Assembly: GCA_937983055.1 (NCBI GenBank)
Contig: CALJLA010000174.1
Location: 1 to 11,718, forward strand
Source: an uncultured Pseudomonadota bacterium
GTDB taxonomy: Bacteria; Pseudomonadota; Gammaproteobacteria; Burkholderiales; Eutrophovitaceae
Direction: 5' to 3'
Length of the DNA: 11,718 bases
Shown: one piece after another, positions 5,680-11,718 of the stretch
Position numbering within the stretch: the first letter of the stretch is position 1
How the letters are laid out: each line of letters begins with the position of its first letter
Program-made: the position numbers and the translations under genes
The notes under the pieces: generated by a model
Told to the model about the DNA's origin: nothing
Seen by the model: only the letters and a program-made list of their open reading frames with translations
The model's database searches: none

Positions 5680-6828
5680 TCAACGTCCCGCCGCCGCCGG
5701 ATCGCCGGCCTTGAACGGCGTGTGCTCGGCGAGTTCGTCGACGTAATTGTCGATACCGCGGCCTTCGCGGCGCAGAAAATCCGCCACTGCCTGCGCGAAC
5801 TGCGGATGCGCGAGCCAGTGCGCAGAGAAGGTCGCCACCGGCAGCAGGCCGCGCGCGAGCTTGTGCTCGCCCTGGGCGCCTCCCTCGAAACGCGCAATGC
5901 GCTGCTCTATGCAATGCTCGATCGCCTGGTAGTATCACGCTTGGTACTGCAGGCCCGGCAGGTACTCGAGCGTGCCCCAGTAGCGGCCATACAGTGCGTC
6001 GTCGCCGAGCACATCCAGCGCGGCGGCGAGCCGCTGTCCGTCGCGCCAGGCCAGCACCAGCAGCAGCCGCTCGGGCATCGCTCGGGCGATCGCCTGGAAG
6101 AACGCGAAGTTGAGATACGGCGTCGAAAAGTGGCTGCGGTAGGTTCGCTGGTAGCACTCGTAGAAGAAGCGCCAGTCCGCCGCTTCGGCCTGGGTGCCGG
6201 GGATGCGCCGGAACTGCACGCCCGCCTCTCGCAGCCGGCGGCGTTCCTGACGGATTTTCTTGCGCTTGTCGTGATTCATCCGCGCCAGGAAGGCGTCGAA
6301 GTCGGCGAATCCTTCGTTGTGCCAGTGGAACTGCACCGTCCGGCGCAGCATCAGGCCCGCCGCCTCGAGCAGCGCCGCCTGCGGCGGCGGCGCGAACAGA
6401 CAATGCAGCGACGACACCTCGGTGCGGCGGGCGAGGTCCAGCGCGGCGTCGATCAGCCTTGCGCGGTCGGCGTCGTCCGCCGCCAGCAGGCGCGAGCCGC
6501 TTACCGGAGTGAACGGTACGGCGCTCACCAGCTTCGGGTAGTAGCGAAGCCCGTGTCGCTGGTAGGCGTCCGCCCACGCCCAGTCGAATACATACTCGCC
6601 GTAGGAATGGGTCTTCAGGTACAGCGGCATGGCGGCGGCCAGGCGCCCGCCGCGTTCGAGAAGCAGGTGACAGGGCGTCCAGCCGGTGTCGCTGCCAACG
6701 CAGCCGGTGCGTTCCAGTTCGCCCAGAAAAGCGTGCGACAGCAGCGGGTCGCGCGCGGCAAGCGCGTCCCATTCGCGCGGAGCGACGTAGTTCAAGGATT
6801 CGGCGATGCGGATGCTGTGGTCGGACAT
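5680..6828 (-). pseudogene. FemAB-like / GNAT (DUF482) protein with in-frame TGA at codon 298
   Basis: The gene starts at ATG 6828. Its first 297 codons match the DUF482 FemAB-like family of double-GNAT-fold proteins: FDWAWADAYQRHGLRYYPKL, VPFTPVSGSR, HNEGFADFDAFLARMNHDKRKKIRQERR, YGRYWGTLEYLPGLQYQA. TGA then stands at 5937-5935. Reading on in the same frame gives 84 more codons that continue the family perfectly: YYQAIEHCIEQRIARFEGG, AQGEHKLARGLLPVATFSAHWLAHP, IDNYVDELAEHTPF, with the natural stop TGA at 5682-5680. Total length (382 codons) is normal for the family. Relatives have cysteine at the interrupted site (A-C-Y-Y-Q), so one C-to-A change (TGC to TGA) explains it. It may be a fresh nonsense mutation, a sequencing error, or recoding. 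The product, if made, probably acylates or aminoacylates an unknown substrate in the cytoplasm. No clear Shine-Dalgarno precedes the ATG. Confidence 0.8.
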
Positions 6829-6919
6829 GCGGTCTGCGAAGGCTGCGCACGGGCGAAGAAGCCATCGCCGCGAGGCGTGGCGCTGGTCTGGACGCCCATC
6901 GGTTGGGACGGATCGCCAA

Positions 6920-6928
6920 TGCTATAGT
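6920..6928 (+). promoter_or_regulatory. extended -10 promoter of nadE, likely leaderless
   Basis: TGC-TATAGT is an extended -10 element (TGn followed by five of six consensus bases). It ends only seven bases before the nadE ATG, so initiation would fall at or next to the A of the start codon. No Shine-Dalgarno lies upstream of that ATG. A poor -35 (TTGGGA, 6903-6908) is only 14 bases away, consistent with reliance on the extended element. Confidence 0.5.
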
Positions 6929-6935
6929 ACCCGTC

Positions 6936-8603
6936 ATGAAAATCGCGATCGCCCAGCTCAACTGCACGGTGGGCGATGTCGCCGGCAACACGGCGAAGAT
7001 CGCCGAGTTCGCCGAACGCGCCCGCGCCATGGGCGCCGGGCTGTTACTGACGCCCGAACTTTCCATCTCCGGCTATCCGCCGGAAGACCTGCTGTTGCGA
7101 GAGGACTTCTGTCGCGCCTGCCAGCGGGCGGTCGACGAGCTGGCTTCGCGACTGCGTGGCATCCGCGCGGTGGTCGGCCATCCCCAGCGTGCCGCCGGGC
7201 GCTGCTTCAACGCCGCGTCGGTGATCGGCGACGGACAGCCGACAGCGACCTATCACAAGCGCGACCTGCCCAACTACACGGTGTTCGACGAAGAACGTTA
7301 CTTCGAGCCCGGCTCGGGCAGCTGCGTGGTCGAAGTGGGCGGGCTGCGCGCCGGCATCAACATCTGCGAGGACGTGTGGGGCGAGGAAGGCATGTTCACC
7401 GCGCACGCGCTGGACGTGCGCGCCGCGCATAGTTCGGTGTGGGTGGCGCGGGCGCCGCAGGCCGCGCGCGATGCGGGCGCCCAGGTGCTGCTGGTGCTGA
7501 ACGCCTCGCCGTTTCACCTGGACAAGCAGCGCACCCGTCACGAGATCGTACGGGCGCGGGCGCGCGAAACCGGCATGCCGGTGGTGTTCTGCAACATGGT
7601 GGGCGGACAGGACGAACTGGTGTTCGACGGTCAGTCCTTCGTGGTGGACGGTGGCGGCAATGTCAAGCTGCAGATGCCGGCGTTTCGCGAAGATCTTGCG
7701 GTGGTGGAGTTCGACAAGGGCGTGCCGCTGCCCGGCTCGATGGCGCCGATACCGACGGTGGACGCAAGCGCCTATGAGGCGCTTACCGTCGGCGTGCGCG
7801 ACTATCTTGGCAAGAACCGCTTTCCCGGCGCGCTGATCGGCCTGTCGGGTGGCATCGACTCGGCGCTCACGCTGTGCGTGGCGGCCGACGCGATGGGCCC
7901 CGGCCGGGTGCACGCGGTGATGATGCCGTCGCAGTTCACCGCCGACATCAGCCTGGAGGACGCGCGAGCGCTTGCCCAGGCCCTGCGCGTGCGCTACAGC
8001 GAGATCGCCATCCGGCCGGTGTTCGATGCATTCATGCTGGCGCTGTCCGGGGAGTTCGCCGGGCGGCCCTTCGACACCGCCGAGGAGAACCTGCAGTCGC
8101 GCATCCGCGGTACCCTGCTGATGGCGATGTCGAACAAATTCGGCTCGATCGTGCTCACCACCGGCAACAAGAGCGAGATGAGCACCGGCTACGCGACCCT
8201 TTACGGCGACATGGCGGGCGGCTTCGCGGTGCTGAAGGACCTGAGCAAGCAGCTGGTGTACAGGCTGGCGCGCTACCGCAACAGCGTCTCCCCGGTGATC
8301 CCCGAGCGCATCATCACCCGGCCGCCGAGCGCCGAACTGCGGCCGGACCAGACCGACCAGGACAGCCTGCCGCCGTACGACGTGCTCGACGCGATCGTGG
8401 AGCTGTACGTGGAGCAGGACCGCAGCGTCGACGACATCCTCGCGCGCGGCTTCGCGCGCGCCGATGTCGAGCGTGTGGTCCGGCTGGTGCATGCCAGCGA
8501 GTACAAGCGCCGCCAGGCGCCGGTCGGCATCCGCATTACCCGGCGCGGCTTCGGCAAGGACTGGCGCTACCCGATCACCAACCGCTACCGCGGGGGGCTG
8601 TGA
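6936..8603 (+). CDS. nadE: glutamine-dependent NAD+ synthetase
   Basis: A 555-residue two-domain enzyme that makes NAD+ from nicotinate adenine dinucleotide, ATP and glutamine in the cytoplasm. The N-terminal nitrilase-type glutaminase domain shows the Glu-Lys-Cys triad: E41 in PELSISGYPPEDL, K108 in YHKRDLPNY, C144 in NICEDVW. The C-terminal synthetase domain has the PP-loop LSGGIDSALT (303-312), followed by ENLQSRIRGTLLMAMSN, TTGNKSEMSTGYATLYGDMAGGF and RPPSAELRPDQTDQDSLPPYD. The ATG at 6936 is chosen because MKIAIAQLN is the usual family start; the frame is open a little further upstream. An extra segment of about 21 residues (149-169) follows the catalytic cysteine, where relatives go almost directly to the AGA-x-LLLVLNASP strand. 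glnB follows 130 bases on, behind its own -10 box. Confidence 0.95.
   Translation: MKIAIAQLNCTVGDVAGNTAKIAEFAERARAMGAGLLLTPELSISGYPPEDLLLREDFCRACQRAVDELASRLRGIRAVVGHPQRAAGRCFNAASVIGDGQPTATYHKRDLPNYTVFDEERYFEPGSGSCVVEVGGLRAGINICEDVWGEEGMFTAHALDVRAAHSSVWVARAPQAARDAGAQVLLVLNASPFHLDKQRTRHEIVRARARETGMPVVFCNMVGGQDELVFDGQSFVVDGGGNVKLQMPAFREDLAVVEFDKGVPLPGSMAPIPTVDASAYEALTVGVRDYLGKNRFPGALIGLSGGIDSALTLCVAADAMGPGRVHAVMMPSQFTADISLEDARALAQALRVRYSEIAIRPVFDAFMLALSGEFAGRPFDTAEENLQSRIRGTLLMAMSNKFGSIVLTTGNKSEMSTGYATLYGDMAGGFAVLKDLSKQLVYRLARYRNSVSPVIPERIITRPPSAELRPDQTDQDSLPPYDVLDAIVELYVEQDRSVDDILARGFARADVERVVRLVHASEYKRRQAPVGIRITRRGFGKDWRYPITNRYRGGL
7374..7443 (+). repeat. 63-bp in-frame insertion bounded by 7-bp direct repeats within nadE
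   Basis: GTGTGGG occurs at 7374-7380 and again at 7437-7443, exactly 63 bases (21 codons) apart. Both copies are read as Val-Trp. Removing one interval restores the usual family spacing between the catalytic NICEDVW and AGAQVLLVLNASPF. That comparison is from memory of the family. Confidence 0.5.
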
Positions 8604-8681
8604 CGCGGCCGGGGCGCCGGGGGTCCGGCGGGGAGGGGCGATACGTGGGCCGTAAGCTTTCCGCGGTAGCGGGCGGGCGTC

Positions 8682-8687
8682 TATACT
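8682..8687 (+). promoter_or_regulatory. candidate -10 box for glnB
   Basis: TATACT matches five of six consensus bases and lies 46 bases before the glnB ATG, leaving a leader of about 40 bases. A weak -35 (TTCCGC, 8659-8664) is 17 bases upstream. I see no sigma54 GG-N10-GC element here. Confidence 0.45.
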
Positions 8688-8733
8688 TTGCGGCAATGGC
8701 CGCGCGTGGCGCGCCGAGTGACAGGGAGCGAAC

Positions 8734-9072
8734 ATGAAAAAAATCGAAGCCGTCATCAAGCCTTTCAAGCTCGACGAGGTGCGCGAGGCGCTGTCGGAAA
8801 TCGGCGTGACCGGCCTGACCGTCACCGAGGTTAAGGGCTTCGGTCGCCAGAAGGGGCATACGGAACTCTATCGCGGCGCCGAGTACGTGGTCGACTTCCT
8901 GCCGAAGGTCAAGATCGAGGTGGTGATTTCGGACAAGCTGCTCGATCAGGCGATCGAGGCGATCGAGAAGGCGGCGCGCACCGGCAAGATCGGCGACGGC
9001 AAGATCTTCGTCACCTCGGTTGAAAAGGTGCTGCGCATCCGCACCGGCGAAACCGACGAATCGGCGATCTGA
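8734..9072 (+). CDS. glnB: nitrogen regulatory protein PII
   Basis: A 112-residue PII protein of exact family length. The ATG at 8734 follows AGGGAG (8723-8728). The T-loop FGRQKGHTELYRGAEY ends in Y51, the site uridylylated by GlnD. It is followed by VVDFLPKVKIEVV, and aspartate at position 54 is the GlnB-type choice where GlnK usually has asparagine. The B-loop TGKIGDGKIFV and the C-terminal VLRIRTGETDESAI complete the ATP and 2-oxoglutarate site. It forms a trimer that reports carbon/nitrogen status to glutamine synthetase adenylyltransferase and NtrB. There is no amtB next door, which also favours GlnB over GlnK. It follows nadE, a common betaproteobacterial neighbour; NadE itself is a reported PII target in some bacteria, so the pairing may be functional. 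It converges on the smr gene with only 17 bases between. Confidence 0.96.
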   Translation: MKKIEAVIKPFKLDEVREALSEIGVTGLTVTEVKGFGRQKGHTELYRGAEYVVDFLPKVKIEVVISDKLLDQAIEAIEKAARTGKIGDGKIFVTSVEKVLRIRTGETDESAI

Positions 9073-9089
9073 AGCGCCGGCCGGCGGCT

Positions 9090-9659
9090 CTAGCCGCGCG
9101 GCAGGCGGCCTGCCTTGAGCAGCACCAGCGTGGCGCCACTGCCGCCGTCGGCGTTGCGCGCCTGACAGAATGCCAGCACCTCGTCGCGCTGGCGCAGCCA
9201 GCCCGCTACCTTGCGCTTGAGCACCGGCTCCTGATTCCTGGAGCCCAGTCCCTTGCCGTGCACCACGCGCACGCAGCGGTGACCGCGGCGCAGTGCCAGG
9301 CCCATGAACTCGGCCAGCAGCCGCCGCGCCTCGTCGCTGCGCAGGCCGTGAAGGTCGATCTGGTCCTGCACCACCCAATGCCCGCGGCGCAGCTTGCGCA
9401 GCACCTGCTGCTGCAGGCCCTGGCGCAGGAAAGTCATCTCCTCGCCGGATTCCAGCGCCAGTTCGAGCGGCACGTCCTCCGCCAGGCTGTCGGCCAGCGC
9501 CTGGCGTTCGTCCGCCAGCCGCTGGGCCGGCACCGGCGGGGGCGGCTCGCGGGTTGCGGCCGCGCGGCCGCTCTCCGGCAGCGGCGTCACGCCCTTCAGC
9601 GCCTCGCGCAGCAGATCGGCGTCGTCGGGCTCCATTGGCAGGTCGGGACTGTTGGCCAT
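9090..9659 (-). CDS. Smr-domain protein
   Basis: A 189-residue protein. The ATG at 9659 follows a strong GGAGGTGA. The C-terminal Smr domain has IDLHGLRSDEA (101-111, DLHG motif) and VVHGKGLGS (132-140, HGxG motif), then VLKRKVAGWLRQRDEVLAF and a closing GGSGATLVLLK, the full set for a stand-alone small MutS-related domain. The N-terminal region (MEPDDADLLREALKGVTPLP and FLRQGLQQQVLRKLRRGHW) matches the SmrB/YfcN type. SmrB cleaves mRNA at collided ribosomes in Escherichia coli; MutS2-type Smr domains nick DNA. Assigning the ribosome-rescue role here is inference. A small hairpin (9084-9097) overlaps the stop. Upstream trxB is separated by a terminator-like hairpin, so smr may have its own promoter or depend on read-through. 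Confidence 0.9.
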   Translation of the reverse strand: MANSPDLPMEPDDADLLREALKGVTPLPESGRAAATREPPPPVPAQRLADERQALADSLAEDVPLELALESGEEMTFLRQGLQQQVLRKLRRGHWVVQDQIDLHGLRSDEARRLLAEFMGLALRRGHRCVRVVHGKGLGSRNQEPVLKRKVAGWLRQRDEVLAFCQARNADGGSGATLVLLKAGRLPRG

Positions 9660-9682
9660 GTCACCTCCGACAACGAATTCGC

Positions 9683-9724
9683 AAAAACGCTCACCGTGCC
9701 CCTGGGCGGCGGCGCCCGGGGCAC
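9683..9724 (-). terminator. terminator-like hairpin after trxB
   Basis: On the minus strand GTGCCCC pairs with GGGGCAC (9718-9724 with 9696-9702), continued by a 5-bp inner stem (9713-9717 with 9704-9708) past one bulge, with a 4-base loop. A T5 run (9683-9687) follows after an 8-base spacer. The delayed T-run makes it a weak or partial terminator between trxB and smr. Confidence 0.5.
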
Positions 9725-9739
9725 GGCCCGGCGCGGGGG

Positions 9740-10705
9740 TCAGCTGCCGCCGAGCGAATCCAGATAACGCTCGGCATCCAGCGCCGCCATGCAGCCGCTG
9801 CCTGCGCTGGTGACGGCCTGGCGGTACACATGATCCTGCACATCGCCGGCGGCGAACACGCCGGGCACGCTGGTGGCCGTTGCATTGCCCTCGCCACCGC
9901 CGCGGGTCACGATGTAGCCATTCACCATCTCGACCTGGCCCTGGAAGATCTGGGTGTTCGGCGTATGGCCGATGGCGATGAACACGCCGGCGACCGGCAG
10001 ATCCTTGGTGGCATCGGCGCCACCCACCGCCTGCAACCGCACACCGGTCACGCCCTTCTTGTCGCCGAGCACCTCGCCAAGGGTGTGGTTCCATTCCACC
10101 CGCACGTTGCCGCCTTTGACCTTGTCCATCAGGCGGTCGACCATGATTGCTTCCGCGCGCAGCTTGTCGCGCCGGTGCACCAGGGTCACTGTCTTGGCGA
10201 TATTGGACAGGTACAGCGCCTCCTCGACCGCAGTATTCCCGCCGCCGATCACCGCCACGTCCTGGTTCTTGTAGAAGAAGCCGTCGCAGGTAGCGCAGGC
10301 AGAGACGCCCTTGCCCATGAATTGCTGCTCTGACGGCAGGCCCAGATACTTCGCCGAGGCGCCGGTGGCGATGATCAGGGCGTCGCAGGTGTATTCGGCC
10401 TGGTCGCCGATCAGGCGCAGCGGCCGCTCGCCGAGCCTGGCGGTATGAATGTGGTCGAAAATGATCTCGGTGCCGAAACGCTCGGCGTGCTTCTGGAAAC
10501 GTTCCATTAGCTCGGGACCCTGGACACCGAGCGCATCTGCCGGCCAGTTGTCGACATCGGTGGTGGTCATGAGCTGTCCGCCCTGCGCCAGGCCGGTGAC
10601 CAGCACCGGCTTGAGATTGGCGCGGGCGGCGTAGACCGCGGCGGTGTAGCCGGCCGGGCCGGAGCCGAGAATCAGCAATCGGGCGTGCTTGGTGACGTTT
10701 GCCAT
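9740..10705 (-). CDS. trxB: thioredoxin reductase (NADPH)
   Basis: A 321-residue flavoprotein of normal length. The ATG at 10705 begins MANVTKHARLLILGSGPAG; the frame is open 20 codons further up, but those codons do not look conserved. FAD binding: GSGPAGYTAAVYAARA (14-29) and, at the C-terminus, GVFAAGDVQDHVYRQAVTSAGSG. Redox-active disulfide: SACATCDGFFY with C137 and C140. NADPH binding: VIGGGNTAVEEALYL followed by HRRD. It transfers electrons from NADPH through FAD to thioredoxin in the cytoplasm. No obvious Shine-Dalgarno lies before the ATG. It is divergent from ftsK, an arrangement typical of betaproteobacteria, with smr downstream. Confidence 0.96.
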   Translation of the reverse strand: MANVTKHARLLILGSGPAGYTAAVYAARANLKPVLVTGLAQGGQLMTTTDVDNWPADALGVQGPELMERFQKHAERFGTEIIFDHIHTARLGERPLRLIGDQAEYTCDALIIATGASAKYLGLPSEQQFMGKGVSACATCDGFFYKNQDVAVIGGGNTAVEEALYLSNIAKTVTLVHRRDKLRAEAIMVDRLMDKVKGGNVRVEWNHTLGEVLGDKKGVTGVRLQAVGGADATKDLPVAGVFIAIGHTPNTQIFQGQVEMVNGYIVTRGGGEGNATATSVPGVFAAGDVQDHVYRQAVTSAGSGCMAALDAERYLDSLGGS

Positions 10706-10811
10706 GGATGCGGAGGTTGAATTGCGCTGCAAAAAGGCGTGAATGTAGCAGCGGGGGCGCGCCACTGTCGAGGCGCAGTCGCGGATGCTGTCGGAACTTG
10801 GCGCGGTGCGA

Positions 10812-10817
10812 TAGAAT
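10812..10817 (+). promoter_or_regulatory. candidate -10 box for ftsK
   Basis: TAGAAT lies in the trxB-ftsK divergent spacer, about 30 bases before the earliest plausible ftsK start (TTG 10846). No good -35 element accompanies it. Confidence 0.35.
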
Positions 10818-10845
10818 TGCCCGAATTTTCATAGGCCACAAGTAC

Positions 10846-11500
10846 TTGCGCTCCACATCCGGGAAGAAAGCCAGCGCCCGCGCCAGCACCGCGGTGCGCA
10901 AACCCCTGCCGCCGCGGCTGGCGGCGCTGCTGCGCGAGTCCTGGCTGTTGCTGGCCGTCGGGGTAGCCGTCTATCTGGTCCTGATCCTGGCCACCTACCG
11001 GGTGAGCGATCCGGGCTTGTCGCATCAGGCCACCGGCTCGACGGTTGCCAATGCGGGCGGCGAAGTGGGCGCCTATGTCGCCGATATCCTCCTGTATCTG
11101 TTCGGGCTGTCGGCCTGGTGGTGGGCCTTTGCCCTGTGCGCCAGCATCGTGTGGGCCTACCGCCGCATCCACGCCGCGCCGGACACCGACCGCCGTTCGG
11201 TGGCACTGGCGGCCGGCGGGTTCCTGCTGCTGATCATTGCCGCGAGCGGGTTCGAGGCGTTGCGCCTGTACAGCCTGCCGGCCGAACTGCCGCAGGGCGC
11301 CGGCGGAGTGATCGGCGCGCTGGTCTCGGACAGCGCGTCGCACGCCTTCGGTTTCACCGGGAGCACGATGCTGCTGCTGATCCTGTGGGCGGTCGGCGTG
11401 ACGCTCTTCACCGGATTTTCCTGGGTGATGCTGATCGAGCGCATCGGGCTCGCCCTGGAGCGCGCCTGGCTGCGCGCGCTGGCGCGCTGGGAAGCCGGGG
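10846..11500 (+). CDS. ftsK: DNA translocase FtsK, N-terminal membrane domain (truncated)
   Basis: The frame encodes the FtsK N-terminal domain, which anchors this septal DNA pump to the inner membrane and helps build the divisome. A basic leader (KPLPPRLAALLRES) is followed by four hydrophobic helices: WLLLAVGVAVYLVLILATY, LLYLFGLSAWWWAFALCASI, VALAAGGFLLLIIAASGF and MLLLILWAVGVTLFTGFSWV. The start is uncertain. TTG 10846 and GTG 10894 are the candidates, neither with a strong Shine-Dalgarno, and no ATG is available before the first helix. The reading frame stays open to the end of the window, but from about 11500 it stops resembling FtsK. The Pro/Glu-rich linker, ATPase motor and gamma domain are missing, and the opposite strand becomes coding for another protein. 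The end given is approximate. Confidence 0.85.
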
Positions 11501-11718
11501 GCGAGCGCCGCGCCGGCGTCGGGCAGCAGCGGCGGTGCGGTCAGGCTGAGCAGGAAGCCGGCCTTCATCACGTGCGGCAGCGCCCAGTCGGGGTCGGCTT
11601 CGGCCGCGCGGTCGAGGTCGGCGATCGGCGTGTCGTAGAAGGACATCATCCGCCACAGCGCCTGCTCGACGGCGTCGCGGGCCGCGCCGACGCCGGAGCC
11701 CGAAGGCAGGCCGCGCAG
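11500..11718 (-). CDS. TPR (TTC38-like) protein fragment, both ends missing
   Basis: Reading the minus strand from the window edge gives an open frame with LRGLPSGSG, RDAVEQALWRMMSFYD, TPIADLDRAAEADPDWALPH and VMKAGFLLSLTAPPLLPD. The A-x-x-DLDRA-x-x-x-DPDWAL-x-H-x-x-KA pattern is a tetratricopeptide helix pair of the TTC38-like family found in many proteobacteria. The similarity stops near 11500, after GAALA. Beyond that the frame continues only as the antisense of ftsK. The gene is therefore cut at this junction and at the window end. Its function is unknown; TPR proteins mediate protein contacts. The left boundary is approximate. Confidence 0.65.

Noticed and set aside
5870..5934. Possible SECIS hairpin after the in-frame TGA
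   Set aside because: Only short stems (for example GCGC-ATT-GCGC) are visible, not the bacterial pattern of a long helix with a defined apical loop at the right distance. A dedicated search would be needed to claim it.
5656..6927. 423-codon plus-strand open frame opposite the GNAT gene
   Set aside because: Shadow of the FemAB-like gene, whose motifs are clear on the minus strand on both sides of the TGA.
7044..8825. 593-codon minus-strand open frame opposite nadE and glnB
   Set aside because: Both opposite genes are unmistakable. The antisense product is low-complexity His/Arg/Ala-rich with no motif.
9660..10901. Minus-strand frame running from the ftsK leader through antisense-frame trxB into smr, suggesting a 603-residue fusion
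   Set aside because: Only the last 189 codons (Smr) look like protein. The upstream part is trxB in the wrong frame, and smr has its own strong ribosome site.
11490..11560. GGAAGCCGG repeated at 11490 and 11552, as possible recombination ends at the ftsK/TPR junction
   Set aside because: The second copy is inside continuous TPR coding sequence, so it does not bound the junction. A 9-base match is unsurprising at this base composition.

Overview
The window is GC-rich bacterial DNA, most likely from a betaproteobacterium. Three things suggest this: the divergent ftsK / trxB-smr arrangement, the GNAT(FemAB-like) - nadE - glnB block, and the family resemblance of the small conserved proteins. 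This placement is inferred from gene order and protein style, not from a search. Genes are packed tightly, no gap exceeds 300 bases, and I see no tRNA, rRNA, CRISPR array, insertion sequence or integrase.

Layout. 1-878 (+): the C-terminal end of an acyl/aryl-CoA ligase, coupled by an ATGA overlap to a maleylacetoacetate isomerase (zeta-class GST). 993-2282 (+): two exported proteins, a small carboxypeptidase-regulatory-like protein and a RidA-superfamily protein resembling 2-aminomuconate deaminase CnbZ but carrying a signal peptide. 2434-2931 (+): a secreted protein made of two near-identical four-cysteine units. A bidirectional terminator follows. 4823-2981 (-): an RraA-type aldolase, an HExxH protein and a membrane-anchored DUF2726-like protein. 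5029-5610 (+): a small outer-membrane beta-barrel protein ending in a UUCG-loop terminator. 6828-5680 (-): a FemAB-like/GNAT (DUF482) protein interrupted by one in-frame TGA. 6936-8603 (+): glutamine-dependent NAD+ synthetase. 8734-9072 (+): the PII protein GlnB. 9659-9090 and 10705-9740 (-): an Smr-domain protein and thioredoxin reductase. From about 10846 (+): the N-terminal membrane domain of FtsK, whose reading breaks off near 11500. There the sequence switches to the opposite strand of an unrelated TPR (TTC38-like) gene.

How the genes relate. The first third has a loose aromatic or ring-cleavage flavour (CoA ligase, MaiA, CnbZ-like, RraA-type aldolase), but no complete pathway is visible. 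The right half is housekeeping: NAD synthesis, nitrogen sensing, redox and cell division. The points most worth a second look are the TGA codon at a family cysteine position in the GNAT gene, the abrupt ftsK/TPR junction (possibly an assembly chimera), the duplicated C-X12-C-X11-C-X8-C periplasmic protein, the exported CnbZ-like protein, a 63-bp in-frame insertion in nadE bounded by 7-bp repeats, and a probable leaderless nadE transcript. I found no convincing new multi-gene defence or mobile system.
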